Shown: positions 1 to 13,475 of the stretch, in pieces
Numbering within the stretch: position 1 is the stretch's first letter
How the letters are laid out: each line of letters opens with the position of its first letter
Assembly: GCA_031002005.1 (NCBI GenBank)
Contig: CM061919.1
Span: 33,817,088-33,881,087 of the forward strand
DNA: 64,000 nt
DNA from: Vandiemenella viatica
Lineage: Eukaryota; Arthropoda; Insecta; Orthoptera; Morabidae
Reading direction: 5' to 3'
Made by a program: the position numbers and the translations under genes
The notes under the pieces: model-generated
Database searches by the model: none
The model's input: only the letters and a program-made list of their open reading frames with translations
Told to the model about the DNA's origin: nothing

Positions 1-309
1 CTTCAGACGATAATGCATATCGCTTCTTAACTGAAATACCAGTAATAGATTTTGCTTTTTTAGGTATTCTTAGCAGGTATTCTTGTAAACTGATGCATTC
101 TATTTTCATAGTCGAAACTTTCGTGGTAGGCGGCATGGGTCTAAATGTAAACACACTGAACAAATAAACACACAATTGGTTTTCGAGAGAAGCGAAAATT
201 TAAAAGCAACCAAGAAAATGCCACGCATGGAGGAAATAATGATAACACGTACGTCAGTGATATTATTTTCGCTGATCACACGCAGACATTAATATTCATA
301 GAGCCTAAT
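1..309. other. Left edge, no recognised gene
   Basis: AT-rich sequence outside the large inverted repeat that begins near 310. I see no open frame with protein-family character, no tRNA-like head and no repeat shared with the rest of the window. Confidence 0.5.
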
Positions 310-1114
310 CATTTTGAAGGCATGCTCTGTTCGAGTTATATTACGCGTAAATCGAAAATTTTATTTTCATCCTGGCCGAACAGAAAAACTGCTTGTTGTA
401 ATTGAATATAAAATAAGTTATAGACGATTTAAAAGCATAAATTTTTCCATTAAAATACGTTAACGGCCTAATTGGAAAAACGTCATTAACTCAGCATGAA
501 ACGCTAGACGGAGAAGTTAACGATATCCGCGACAAATTAAAAATTCATTCACAGACAAAGGTATGGAAAAACAACCGCTTTTCGAGTTCTGGAACATGAT
601 ACATACTTTAACTATATGAAGTTTCTAGAGCTCAACAGCAGATCGGTGGTTGGAGCAGGAACAGCACTAGCAGTACACAAAAAACTATTCTCATTGGGCA
701 TTAACCATGCAACATAGACTCATTTGACATAGACTGCGTCGTTTATCTTAAGTGATCCAAAGACAACGAAAACTGTATTGTCAGAACAGCGAACAAAAAT
801 GTATATGAAGCATAAGAGCCTACACCAGCTCGAAGGCTGGAAAAACCAGCATCAACACATAGGTAGCCAGTCATTGTGAAATCTCAAAGTCGAGTATTAG
901 AGCATTTTGTCATGATATTTCAAATTATTATAATTTATTAATTGTTTAGTTACCATAAAAATTACTTCTAAAAACAACTTTTTAACAGAATGTCATCACT
1001 TTTCATCAATAACACTGAGGAAATCCGCTTGCTTGCTGTTAGCGTTTGTTATTAAATTTCTTCCTAGCATTTTGTCATGTGTTATTAATATATTGAACTA
1101 TTTTAATTCATTAA

Positions 1115-1440
1115 TTGTTAAGTTACCATAAATTAAATTCTAAAATTATTTTTTCGTATTTTTTGGACAAAACTTTTTGTTGTCTGCTTCAAATAGTATT
1201 TTTGGCTCAAATAACAAGTTCTTACTGGAAAACCAGCCCTCCCTCCCACCCCCTCTCACTCTTCTTTACCTTATATCTTTGTATGTATTTAACTGCCATT
1301 TTTTCACTACTCCAATTGTCTTATTACCCTTGATGGTCATGCTCTTAACCCAACACGCCTTTTGTGATATGTCAGTTTTAAAAGATTTTATCTATTTTAT
1401 TTCTAGTATTTCATTCTCGTAATAAGAATACTATACTGCT
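1115..1440. repeat. Mirrored arm segment with short open frames, probably noncoding
   Basis: Short open frames here (72 and 81 codons) recur almost unchanged in the opposite arm at 13,918-14,190. Their translations are hydrophobic and low-complexity, with no domain I recognise. Conservation between the arms is explained by the palindrome and does not show coding constraint. Confidence 0.5.
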
Positions 1441-1648
1441 CCATCATACTAAAGGAATATACAAAATTGTTGGGTAGGGGTTTAGATAAATAAAATACAC
1501 AATTTCTTGATAAATGATACAGATTTATTGAAATTTTAAAATACATTTTATTTCATAATAATACATCATTCAATACTTATGGTTTCATTCCATGTGTGTC
1601 ATATTCTTCTCTTGCCGACACATCCTACCCGCCCCACCCCCCTTTTTA

Positions 1649-4575
1649 ACCGACTTAAAAAAAGGAGGAGGTTATCAATTCGTAGGTATTTTTTGTTGTT
1701 GTTGTATGTATGTTCAGCGATATCTTCGCCAATTTTGAACCGATTTAAATGATTTTTTTTAGTGTATAGCTTATACCTCCAAAGTGGTCCCATATGAATT
1801 TCATTTAGAAACCACCCCTTCTACCTCCTTCAATCCCTTAATTTTTATACTAATCCACATTTTTTATTCGATCTCGATGAAACTTTGGACAAATATAGCC
1901 AAAAATAAAGAGATAAATACTGTCAACTTTTGGTTTAAAAAACCGAACCCCTCACCCCCTATCCACTCCCTTAAGTTTTGTCAATTTTCTTTATTCAAAG
2001 CTACAGTCGACACCGTTTAACTGGTCTCCATTAAAGATACATGTAATTATTCATGGAGAAGTATTCTGGCCAAAAAGTAAAAATAAAAAACCACCCCTCT
2101 CCCCTTTACTCCACTTAATTTTATAAAAACCTACATTTTTTATCTGATTTTTATTGATCTTTGCCCATGTATACCTTAAAACAAACAGAAATATCCTGTC
2201 AACATTTGTTCTGCCAAAGCTCAACCCCCTCCATCTTTCCACCCCTTTAATTATTGTTAATGTACTTCATAAAATGCTACACTCGACACCGTTTGGCCGA
2301 TTATCATCAAAGTTGGCACATACATGTAATTCTTCATAGAGAATCTGACCAAAAAAATTCAATAAATAAAAAACCACCCTTCTCTACTTTACACCCCTTA
2401 ATTTTTATACAAACCCACATTTTTTATCCGATTTAGATGAAACTTTGGACATATATAGTCAAAAAAATACTGTTAACTTTTGGTTTGAATAAACTGAAGC
2501 CCTCTCCCCCTATCCACCCCCTAAATTTTGACCAATTTTCTTTATACACCATTTAAATGATCTCCATTAAAGTTGGCAATTACTTGTAAATTTTTGTGGA
2601 GAAGGTTTCTGACCAAAAAATAAAAAATAAAAGAAATAAAAAACCATCCCATGTCTCCCTTTATACCCATTAATTTTATAGAAATCTACATTTCTTATCT
2701 GATTTTTATTGAACTTTGCACATGTATACTTTAAAACAAAGAGAAAAATCCTGTCAACATTTGGTTTGCCAAAGCTCAACTCCTTTCCTTCCTTCAACCC
2801 CATTAACTTTTGTAAATGTTCTTTATAAAAAGCTACAGTCGCGATCGTTTGACCAATTACCATGAAAGGTGTCTGATCAAAAAATCTAAAAACCACCCCC
2901 TCTCCCCATTAAACCGCTTAATTTTTATACACAACCACAGTTTTTATCCGGTTTAGACAGAACTTAGCGAATTATTACTATAAAACAAAGAGAAAAGTAA
3001 TGCCAACTCTTGGTTTGCAAAAACTGAAACCCTCTCCTCGTTTCCACCCCCTTGATTTTAGTCAATTTCTTTTTAGAAAGCTACAGTCGATACCATTTGA
3101 CCAATCTTTATGAAAGTTGGCACATATATATGTAATTTTTATGGATAAGATTTCTGACCAAAAAATAAAAAAAAAATACCCTAGCTCCCCTTTCCTTACT
3201 ATTTGCACAAAACCCACATTTTAATCTGATTCGGTGGAACTTCGCATGTGTATACTTTAAAACAAATAGAAAAAGAAAAATACTCTCCACATAACTTTCA
3301 CAAAAACGCAAACCATATCCCCCTTTCTACCCCTTTAATTACTCTCAATTTCTTTTATACAAAGCTACCGTTTCTTTCTGATTTTGAGGGAAATATCCAC
3401 ATGAATACTGGAAAACAAACAGAAAAATACTGTTAATATTTCGTTTCGAGAGTCCAAACTCCGCTCCTTACTTTCCATTCTTTAATCTACAGTTTCTTTC
3501 CGATTCTGAAGGAAATTTGCACATGTATACTTTAAAGCATACAGAAGGTTGCAGAAGCCCAACCTTCCTCCCTTCTAACCCCACCCCTCCTAATTTCCAA
3601 TGTTCTTTATTGATACCCACAGTTTTATCAGATTTCCATGGAACACTGCACATGTATACTTAAAAACAAAGAGAAACATAGTGTCTACATTCTGATCACG
3701 AAACCGTACCACTCACTCTGTTACCCCATTTAATTTTTGCAAATGATCTTTACACACAGTTACAGTTTTTATCTGGTTTCGATGGAAATTTTCACATGTA
3801 TACGTTAAAACAAAGAGAAAAATACTGCCCACACTAGCTTTACAAAAAACAAACTACTCTTCGTCTCGACACCCCTTAATTGTTTTTTATACATACCTAC
3901 AGTTTTATCCGATATCAATAGAAATTAACACATGTATACTTTAAATCAATCAGAAAAGGCAGTCTACATTTGGTATACAAAAGCCCAATCCCTTTTCCCC
4001 TTTACCCTCACCCTTTAAATTTCCAATGTTTTTTACTAAAATCCACAGCATTAAATCCTGTCAAAATCAATTAAACCATTTTTAAGTGATGGCATAATAT
4101 TTATAAAATAAATGTGTCATAATGTCTCAATATGTACTTCAGATTTCAACTTGGATCCCAAGCATTCACGTTGTGAAAACCAATTAAAAATCTATATTTT
4201 CTGTGTGATGCCGGAGCAAACAGATATATTCCAGACACAGATTTCTGTATGTGGTATGTATTAATGTCCAGATGTTACATGTTTTGGTTATCGACTAGCA
4301 GCTTTAACAGATGTTATGATACGATAGAAACAAAGCCTGGACCAAAATGTAAACTGCCATTCCTTAACACAACACCCAATTCATCCCGTTCTGGAAGTTG
4401 TTGTGGTACATAAAGACAGAATTCTTCTTTGAAAGCAAGCACTTTAATCTCTGAGCTACCAGGAAGTTCGCAAAGTGGGAACTGCTGCGGCATTTTTAAA
4501 ATCCAAACAAACTATCATACCACTAAAAATTTAAAAATAAAATAATTGTTTAAAAAAAACATAAAAACCACCTTC

Positions 4576-4606
<31 letters not shown>

Positions 4607-5283
4607 CTAAATATTTTAAAATTACTTTATACCTTGCTTAGGAAAAAGTAAATCTAAATGGAAAATATTTTATATTACTGTCATTGAAATTTTTACATTA
4701 ATTAGTTATTTTTGGAGTCGGTGCCAGCGAAAGCAAAAAAAAACAAAAAGATAAAAACAATGAGAAATAACAATAATACATAAAAAATCATGTTACTGCT
4801 TACCTACAATTAATGCTAGAAAAATGTTTCAAGAAAACTGAAACATACAGTTGATACGCCGATATTATACTAACTGTAAATCGTTTACTGCACGATGCAG
4901 CCTACCAACTGACACTGTAGCAGGAGAGATATGTCTGGATGACTAATAAGGCCGAGCCACAGATTAAAAAGTTTTTAATTTGTTTCCCTAATCTGTTTCC
5001 CCGCAATAACACTATCTGCCTCACGACATGCTGTAAAATATTGGGAATTTTTGTTCGTTTCGCGTCTAACGCCAAAAGAAGTTCAGTAATTCGATCTTAG
5101 CGATTTGACAGCTGGCACCGACTCCAAAAAGAACTAATTGATGTAAAAATATCAATGACAGTAATGTAAAATATTGTCCATTTAGATTCACTTTATCCTA
5201 AGCAAGGTATAAAGTTATTTTAAAATTTTTAGTGCATTTTTTTTTTTTTTGAAGGCGGTTTTTATGTTTTTTTAAACAATTAT
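1649..5283. mobile_element. Repeat-rich element, copy 1 (3.6 kb), inserted in the palindrome arm
   Basis: The uninterrupted mirror sequence at about 13,700-13,745 gives the empty site. The left arm instead holds 3,635 bp flanked by TTTTTA at 1,643-1,648 and 5,284-5,289. The insert begins ACCGACTTAAAAAAAGGAGG and ends in ...AAACAATTATT. Its body is a degenerate tandem array of about 260 bp per unit, each with pyrimidine-rich blocks, a 'CAAAGCTACAGTCGACACC'-like core and 'ACTTTGGACATATATAGCC'-like blocks. Its 3' part is a foldback module (see 4,540-5,283). A second copy lies at 23,195-27,319. No transposase frame is visible, so it looks nonautonomous. From memory, the ACCGACTT...GGAGGAGGTT start resembles a repeat widespread in lepidopteran and other arthropod genomes; I cannot assign the superfamily. 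Confidence 0.75.
4540..5283. repeat. Foldback module at the 3' end of copy 1
   Basis: About 190 bp at 4,540-4,730 is the reverse complement of 5,110-5,283. The arms carry AATAATTGTTTAAAAAA at the outside and GGAGTCGGTGCCAGC / GCTGGCACCGACTCC on the inside. The loop is about 380 bp. A poly(A) run at 4,578-4,604 lies in the left arm. The same module is at 26,620-27,319. Confidence 0.75.
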
Positions 5284-5524
5284 TTTTTACCCGATTCTGC
5301 GCTTAATATCCATCTATTGCCTTACACATTATGAAATTCAATGCCAAAGCATGTATACCATTAAACGTTGCTAATGTTTATGATATGAAAGATGTTTTTA
5401 TATGGGTGACACATACTCTCTGTCACACATTGCTGTGAATAACAGGGTCGTGCAACTTACGGGTGTATCTCATACTCGAATTTCACGAGGAAGAAAGAAT
5501 TCATATAAACATCAAACCTCAGCA

Positions 5525-5830
5525 TCTCGACAGTGACTCAGTGGTTAAGGCGTCTGACTGGAGGTAGAAAGGCCATGGTTCGAATCCTTGTCTGGGCGGT
5601 GATTTCTATAAGCCCTTAACACACCTTCACCTCTGGCACAGATTGCTGTGTAATGTGCAGTACGCCAGAAAGCCTCCGTGGCTCGGATTTCACGTTAAAC
5701 TGTAGGCCTCTTCTAAGGATAACAATTCTATGGTTATGTACACTTTCAAAAGCAAAGATTCAAAACAAACATAGGCCAAACGTGGTCCTAGGTTACCTAA
5801 ACGAGCATTCATACTGGATTGAGGAGAGCA
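5525..5830 (+). mobile_element. tRNA-derived SINE, family A
   Basis: The 5' head resembles a tRNA: box A-like AGTGGTTAAGGCGTCTGAC and box B GGTTCGAATCC about 30 bp later. A non-tRNA body of about 220 bp follows. A mirrored copy lies at 13,160-13,475. No CCA or intact acceptor stem is evident, so this is a SINE and not a working tRNA gene. Confidence 0.75.
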
Positions 5831-5839
5831 AACAGTAAG

Positions 5840-7310
5840 CCAGTCGGATAAGAAATTTTAATATCACGATCGTCTCTTGTCTCTGAGCTCAACAGATTGC
5901 TCTACGCATAAAATAACATACCCGCACTCATTAAAGGATACGTTTTAAGTAGGATTTGGGGCAGGAATAAGGCAAATGGATGTAGGTATGGGCAGTGTAG
6001 GTGAAACACGAGTGGTAATTGTAAAGAATATACAGCAAACAGTGAGAACAATACCTGATGCGAAGATGTACACACTTTTCCTATAGTTTCATTAACCCTG
6101 GAAAAATCCATCAGTAACAGCTAACAGGTACCAAACTGTTCACATTAGCATCGCCTCGCCTCTCACAAACATCAGCCATCTTTGCCATCTAGTAGCATGT
6201 GCACCAGTACAAAACTGTTCACATCAGCATCATCTCACATCACCCACATAGCAACAAGCCATATAGTAACATGTGCCCCTAGTACCACAAAGGCATCAGT
6301 AGATTCAAGAGCCTTTCTTAACAAAGGCTGCAATGTCGTACTTTGGATGCTCACTCAAAGCTGCATACATCACTAAACACACACACATTAGTGGTGGAAA
6401 TGAACTACACATCCTACATGGGAACAGACGGGTGAAAGAAAGATCATATTTACACTATAGCTGCCTTCCCTTGCACACTACATTTCAAGTCCAAAAACTG
6501 AACCCCATATTACACCACTGCATACAATCTATGGTCTGACTGTGGGTTTATAACACAAGTTATTCGTTTCTCTGGTACATCCACTCATCACGATTTTTTC
6601 CCCGAAGGACATATAGTGAACAATCTGAGAAAAACAGTTCGTACCCCAAACCTAACGGCAACAAACTATAAACAGAACAGTGAAATGGAAGGGTGCCTGG
6701 ATTCCTGAAATCACTCTAGACAAATGTAGGGAAGGATACCTAGAAAAGTCCTTGGCTGAATTCCTCACCGTTACTTGCCGTACATCCTTTCTCACCTGTA
6801 AATACGAGGCACAAAGCCCGAAAAAGATCCTGATATGCTGGAAATACTAGAATTTTGGATGGTTGTTGAAATTTTTTATGTGTAACGGCAGCAATGTGCC
6901 AGTAATAATACAAGGTAGATTGGGAAGTCAAGATAGTCACGACAAACACCTAATTTAAAAATTCATTCACAAACAAAGGTATGGAAAAAACACAGTACAC
7001 ATGATAAAGTTACCATAATGCTCTTAGCTAACTCATAGTTTCATGGTCATCAAACAGACATCATAACCCACATTTTTCATAGAAGATGTCCACACATTGA
7101 CAAGTGCAGACACTGGTTCTATTACGCCGAAGATAACGCCCATACTTGAACTGTCGTTAATTCTTAGGACATTTGTATATGAAAGTGCGTATTTGGATAT
7201 TTTATCCACTCATCCCTTATCACCTAAAGTCCATTGCCAGATTGTAGTCACGGTCAACTTGGGCTCCATACGCCACACATAATTATTCTACCAATATCCA
7301 TTCTAATATA
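5840..7310. other. Left palindrome arm, no gene recognised
   Basis: This stretch is the mirror of about 11,690-13,150. It contains AC-rich stretches and short frames repeated in both arms, but nothing with family character. Confidence 0.45.
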
Positions 7311-7312
7311 CC

Positions 7313-7395
7313 GAACGTGGCGGTGTAACGGTTAGCGTTCTCGTCTCGCATTCGGGAGGACGGCGGTTCCAATCCCCGTCCGCGCATCCAGATTT
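7313..7395 (+). mobile_element. SINE family B, head only
   Basis: The tRNA-like head of SINE family B, with ...AACGGTTAGCG and GGTTCCAATCCCCGTCC, is present but the body is missing. It stops at GCATCCAGATTT. The mirror position (11,405-11,672) keeps a near full-length copy, so one arm lost the SINE body after the arms were formed. Confidence 0.7.
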
Positions 7396-8298
7396 ATACG
7401 CCATATACAGCCCCCCCTCTCCCCACAACACGCTTCATACCTTCGAGTCACATCCAGCGCAGCTCATTTGCTATGTCACTTGTTGAATGTTTTCCACTAC
7501 CCTTTTTTTGCACCCTGCATTTGAAGTACAAAAAATGTGGACTTCATACTACACCACTATAGGCAAGCAATGGTTTGACTGTGGGTTTGTACCCAAGTAA
7601 TTCGCTTCTCTGACAAACCCCCTAAGCACCTTCTCCATTAAATGATTTTTCCCCGAAGTGCATATAGTGAAAAACGTGAGAAACAGTTCGTATGCCAACA
7701 CAAACAGCAGTAAACTTTAAACAGCACAGTGGAATGGGAGAGTGCGTAAGCCCTGAAACAATGGTTAGAAGCACACATTGATGGTGAGTATAATGCTATT
7801 ACCATATATTTTAGACTCAAATCCACAGAGGAATAACGCACACACGCACATTTCCATGCCTACAACGAGCTCGACACAACAAACAGCACCAAGATGGAAC
7901 TCACACAGAGGAAGAAGACACACATATACATTAGTGGTGGAAATGAACTGCACATCCTACATCCAGACAAACGAGTTAAAGGAAGGTCTGACCATATCTA
8001 GGCATATATACCCAGAGAGAGAGAGAGACGTACACACGCACACGTACATGCATATAGCGAGTTCGACATAAACAACAGCAAGCATCATGGAAACGATGAA
8101 GTGGGACAGAATTGTCGTTACCACTGATTAACTGGACAGAATTCTCGTTACAAAAATCACCAGTCTGACGAGCTTAAGTCAGGTATCCCCATACTTACAC
8201 CTACATGCACAAACAGAAACGCAGATACACATGTCCATGTCTACAGCGAGTTCAGCACAACTACCGGCACCAATCATGGAAATGAAAAAAGTGGTGCG

Positions 8299-8660
8299 AT
8301 AGGGAAGCCCCTTCCCTACTGCGGACAGAAATTCCGTAGTACGCTGTCCTATAAAAACACGGCCACGATGGATAAGCGGATTTTTCCGACATTGACCTAT
8401 TACCGGTAACCGCATTTTTAGAACCGCACCAAAGACAGGAATTTCAAAGCGGGCGAAATCGGTTATGTGCGCCGATTTACCGACATGGAAACACGACATA
8501 CGCGTCCGCTGTGAGGAGGGGCTCCCCTGTCGCCGCGCCCGCCTGGGCAGATTGACACACATTTGTCTTTCAAAAGTTGCTATTAAGAAATGACCTTCAC
8601 CAATCAGTGTACAAGAGTTTAGATCCAGTAACCATCTATAATGATGGCACCTGAATTCAG
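8299..8660. other. Unique GC-richer block at the inner edge of the left arm
   Basis: The arm symmetry stops at 8,298. The next 360 bp is richer in GC than its surroundings and has no mirror partner. A 182-codon frame on the minus strand crosses it (8,179-8,727), but its two ends lie in repeat DNA and it matches no family I know. It may be a small inserted element. Confidence 0.4.
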
Positions 8661-10240
8661 TTGTATGTGGTGAGCACGGAGGTGTATTGTAAAGACAGGC
8701 CGTCCCCTGCCCATTCTGTAACACCACAGTCTGGACGAGGGGGTGTGGAGTTCCTTTCCTCCAGTTACTTGTATTTGTGTGGTAACTTATTGAATTGTGG
8801 TGTATGTATGGACATATGTGTGTGTGTGCGTGTTACTATGTGGTTGTGTGTCTAATTATGGTGATATGATTCTACTCCTTATCGATATTTCACTATCAGT
8901 GGTAGACGTAATAAGTTGGGTGTGATGAGCACTGATGTGTGTAGCAATGACATATCACACTTCGCACATGCTGCAACTATTCTTCTGGGCATAGGGTGTT
9001 CAAACCCTTTCCTTGAGTTACCTGTATGTGTAGTGATATATGGAAATGTGTGTATACATGGACATGTGATTGTGTGTGTGTGTGTATGTGTGTCTTTCTA
9101 TGTGGTTGTGTGTCTATCACGATAGGATTATACTCGACTTTGGGATTTCGCAATGGCTGGCTACCTATGTGTTGACGATACATGTAGTTAATTGGGTGTG
9201 ATGAATAATCCGTACCGCATAAGTACTGAGATGAATGGCGAAAACAAGTCATCCTTTGCACACACTCTAACACGCCTGTGTGATGATTTTTGGCCAGTCA
9301 TGGGGGATCTGTCCCAGTTTTTCGCTGTCATGATTGGGCAAGTTGTTGTGTCGAGCTCGCTGTAGGCATGGAAATGCACGTGTGTGTGCGTCTTTCTGTG
9401 TATGTATGTGTAAATATAATTATTCCTTCCTTAAACTCGTTTGTTTGGATGTAAGATGTGCTGATCCTACACTTATGTTAGTGCTTATGTGTGGTGACGT
9501 ATGGATTTGTGGGCCAGACCTAGTAATGAATATTGGGAGTTATGATACCTGTCTGATGACCAAGTGTATGCTGCTACTCATGGTACCTGGAGACATATGT
9601 TACTGTATATCAGAAAATGCATACATGTGTGATACACTAGGTGGTGCTGATGTGAAACGTTTTGTACCTAGGACACCTGATACTGGATAGCAGAGAGGTC
9701 TGTAGAGTGAGATAAATGAGACGATGTTGATGTGAAGAGTTTGTTACCTTGAACACATGTTACTGATGATTTTTTTAGTCAGTCATGAGTCATTCAGCTT
9801 AGCTTCTGTACCACTTTTTCGTTGTCATAATTGGGGTGGTTGTTGTGTGGAGCTCTCTATTTCTGTGTCTGTATGTGTAAATAAGGTGATACATTACTTC
9901 AACTCATCTGTCTGGATGTATTATTTGCTGTTCCTCCACTTAAGTTACTTTGTGCTTGTTTGTGGAGACGTATGGATTTGTGGGTGAGGTCTATTATGAA
10001 TATGAGGGGCTCTGGTGTCTGCTGATAATCAAGTGTCTATTGCAAATCATGTACCTAGGGGGCACTGTTAATGAATGGCTGAAATGGTTGCGGTGTGGGG
10101 GAGACGTGGTGGTTACCTATGTGTTGAAGGTACATGTAATTTTTGGGTGTGATGAACACTATTTATAGGATAAACACTGTGGTGAAAACATGACATTATT
10201 TCACACCCTCTCTCTCGTCAGCCCGATGATATGTGAGGAG
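8661..10240. repeat. Centre of palindrome: degenerate GT-rich tandem units
   Basis: Variants of the same blocks recur in one orientation: GGTGTGATGAGCACT-like, TGTCGAGCTCGCTGTAGGC-like, then GT-rich runs and AACTCGT(T/C)TGTCTGGATGTA-like blocks. Copies of the TCGAGCTCGCTGTAGGC block lie near 9,350, 9,845, 10,565, 10,735 and 10,920, and in inverse orientation near 7,860, 8,050 and 8,240. GT microsatellite runs occur at about 8,815 and 9,075. No gene is seen. Confidence 0.65.
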
Positions 10241-10244
10241 AGTT

Positions 10245-10486
10245 CTTTTTTTTTTTACTGCTTTACGTCTCTAAACAGTGAGGTCTTTAGAGACGGGAAA
10301 GGATGGGGCCCGAATTGGGAAGGAATTCGGCCATGGCCTTTTTAAGGAAGCTTCCCGGCATTTGCCTGGAGTGATTTGGGAAACCATGTAAAACCCAGAT
10401 CTGGTTGCCCGGATGGGGATTCGAACCGCCGTCCTCCTGAATGCGAGGCCAGAACGCTATCGGTTAAACCACCACGCTCGGTAGGA
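10245..10486 (-). mobile_element. SINE family B, full-length copy
   Basis: Read on the minus strand: a tRNA-like head with box B GGTTCGAATCC, a central domain with TGGTTTCCCAAATCACTCC and GGCAAATGCCGGGA, and a 3' tail ending GAGACGTAAAGCAGT followed by an A-rich run (seen as T9+ on the plus strand). This is the best complete copy of the family in the window. Confidence 0.8.
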
Positions 10487-11404
10487 GAGTTTTGTCAGTC
10501 ATTCATGAGGTAAGAAAGTACTGTTCCACTTTTTCATTTCCATGATTGGTGCCAGTAGGTGTGCTGAACTCGCTGTAGACGTGGACATGCATGTAGGTGT
10601 AAGTATGGTGATACCTGACTTAACTCGTCAGTCTGATGATTTTTGTAACGAGAGTTCTGTCCAGTTAATCAGTGGTAACGACAATACTGTCCCATTTCAT
10701 TGTTTTCATGATGCTTGCTGTTGTTTATGTCGAACTCGCTGTATGCATGTACGTGTGCGTGTGTACGTCTCTCTCTCTCTCTCTGGGTATATATGCCTAG
10801 ATATGGTCAGACCTTCCATTAACTCGTTTGTCTGGATGTAGGATGTGCAGTTTATTTCCACCACTAATGTATGTGTCTTCTTCCTCTCTGTGAGTTGTAT
10901 CTTGGTGATGGTTGTTGTGTCGAGTTCGTTGTAGGCATGGAAATGTGCTTGTGTGCGTGATTCCTCTGTGTATTTGAGACTAAAATATATGGTTATAGAA
11001 TTAAACTCACCATCAATGTGTGCTTCTAACCATTGTTTCAGGGCTTACGCACTCTCCCATTCCACTGTGCTGTTTAAAGTTTACTGCTGTTTGTGTTGGC
11101 ATACGAACTGTGTTTCTCACATTTTTCACTACATGCACTTCGGGGGAAAATCATTTAATGGAGAAGGTGCTTAGGGGGTTTGCCAGAGAAGCGAATTACT
11201 TGGGTACAAACCCACAGTCAGACCATTGCTTGCCTATAGTGGTGTAGTATGGAGTCCACATTTTTTGTACATCAAATGCAGGATGCAAAAAAGGGTAGTG
11301 GAAAACATTCACCAAGTTACATAGTAAATGAGCTGGGCTGGATGTGACTCGATGGAATGAAGAGTGTTGTGGGGAGAGGGGGGGCTGTAAATGGCGTATA
11401 ATTA

Positions 11405-11672
11405 TATTGGAATTGATTTTTTTAAAACTGCTTTACGTCTCTCAACAGCGAGGTCTTTAGAGACGGGACAGGATGGGGGCAAGGATAGGGGCAAGGATTG
11501 GGAAGGAATTCGGCCATGACGTTTTTGAAGGAAACATCCCGGCATTTGCCTGGAGTGATTTGGGAAACCATGGAAAACCCAAATCTGGATGCCCGGACGG
11601 GGATTGGAACCACCGTCCTCCCGAATGCGAGACGAGAACGCTAACCGTTACACCGCCACATTCGGTATATTA
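11405..11672 (-). mobile_element. SINE family B copy in the right palindrome arm
   Basis: It has the same head, central domain and GAGACGTAAAGCAG tail as the copy at 10,245-10,486. It contains a small internal duplication (GGGGCAAGGATAGGGGCAAG). It is the mirror partner of the head-only copy at 7,313-7,395. Confidence 0.75.
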
Positions 11673-13159
11673 GAATGGATGTTGGTAGAATAATTCTGAG
11701 TTGTGTATGGAACCCAAGTTGACCGTGACTACAATCTGACACTGGACCTTAGTTGATGAGGCCTGAGTGGATAAAATATCCAAACACGCACTTTCATATA
11801 CGAATGTCCTAACAATTAACGAAAGTTCAAGTATGGGCGTTATCTTCGGCGTAATAGAACCAGTGTCTGCACTTGACAATGTGTGGACATCTTCTATGAA
11901 AAATGTGGGTTATGATGTCTGTTTGATGACCATGAAACTATGAGTTAGCTAAGAGCATTATGGTAACATTTTTGTGCGCACTGTGTTTTTTCTATACCTC
12001 TGTCTGTGAATGAAATTTTAAATTAGGTGTTTGTAGTGATCATCTTGACTTCCAAGTCTGCCTTTGAATTATTACTGGCACATTGCTGTCGTTACACATG
12101 ACAAAATTTTACAAACCATCCAAAATTCTAGTATTTCCAGCATATCAGGATCTTTTTCGGGCTTTGTGCCTCGTCGATGGAATCGTCATTACAGGTGAGA
12201 AAGGATGTACGTCAAGGAACGGTGATGAATTCAGCCAAGGATTTTTCTAGGTATCCTTCCCTGCACGTGTCTAGAGTGATTTCAGGAATCCAGGCACTCT
12301 TCCATTTCACTGTTCTGTTTACAGTTTGCTGCCGTTAGTTTTGGGGTACACACTGTTTTTCTCAGATTGTTCACTATATGTCCTTCGGGGAAAAAATCGT
12401 GATGAGTGGATGTACCAGGGAAACGAATAACATGTGTTATAAACCCACAGTCAGACCATAGATTGTATGCAGTGATGTAATTTGGGGTTCAGTTTTTGGA
12501 CATGAAATGTAGTGTGAAAGGGAAGGCAGCTATAGTGTAAATATGGTGATATCTTTCTTTCACTCTCGTCTGTCCGCATGTAGGATGTGTAGTTCATTTC
12601 CACCACTAATGTGTGTGTTTTGTGACGTATGCAGCTTTGAGTGAGCATCCAAAGTACGACATTGCAGCCTGTGTTAAGAAAGGCTCTTGAATCTACTCAT
12701 TCCTTTGTGGTACTAGTGGCACATGTTACTATATGGCTTGTTGCTATGTGGGTGATGTGAGATGATGCTGATGTGAACAGTTATGTACTTGTGCACATGC
12801 TACTAGGATGCAAAGATGGCTTATGTGTGTGATAGTCGAGGCGATGCTAATATGAACCGTTTGGTACCTGGTACCTGTTACAGATTTTTTTTTGGTTCCA
12901 GGGTTAATGAAACTATAGAAAAAGTGTGTACATCTCCTCATCAGGTATTGTTCTCACTGTTTGCTGTGTATTCTTTTGAATTACCACTCGTGTTTCACCT
13001 ACACTGCCCATACCTACATCCATTTGCCTTACTCCTGCCCCAAATCCTTCTTAAATCTATCCTTTAATGAGTGCGGGTATGTTATTTTATGCGTAGAGCA
13101 ATCTGTTGAGCTCAGAGATAAGAGATGATCGGGATATCAAAATTGTTCATCCGACTGGT

Positions 13160-13475
13160 TGACTGTTTGCTCCCCTCAATCCAGTATGAATGCTCTCTTA
13201 GGTCACCTAGGACCACGTTAGGCATTCGTTTGTTTGGATCTTTGGTATTGAAAGTGTACACAACCATAGAGTTGTTATCCTTAGAAGATGCCTACAGTTT
13301 AACGTGGAATCCGAGCCACGGAAACGTTCTGGCGAACTTCACATTACACAGCAATCTGTACCAGAGTTGAAAGTGTGTGAAGCGCTTATGGAAATCATAT
13401 CCCAGACAAGGATTCGATCCGAGGACCTTTCTACCTCTGGTCAGACGCCTTAATCACTGAGCCACTGTCGAGATG
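13160..13475 (-). mobile_element. SINE family A, mirror copy
   Basis: This is the reverse-complement partner of 5,525-5,830. The tRNA-like head, with a box B variant GGATCGAATCC, lies at about 13,395-13,470. Confidence 0.75.

Noticed and set aside
1177..1422. An 81-codon frame conserved at 13,918-14,163
   Set aside because: The two copies are the same palindrome arm. Similarity reflects the inverted repeat, and the composition is low-complexity.
5525..5605. A functional tRNA gene
   Set aside because: Box A- and box B-like sequences are present, but the cloverleaf is not intact, a SINE body follows, and a diverged mirror copy exists. The same reasoning applies to the SINE-B heads.
8179..8727. 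A 182-codon minus-strand open frame
   Set aside because: Both ends lie in repeat DNA of the palindrome, the translation has no family features, and the mirror arm does not preserve it.
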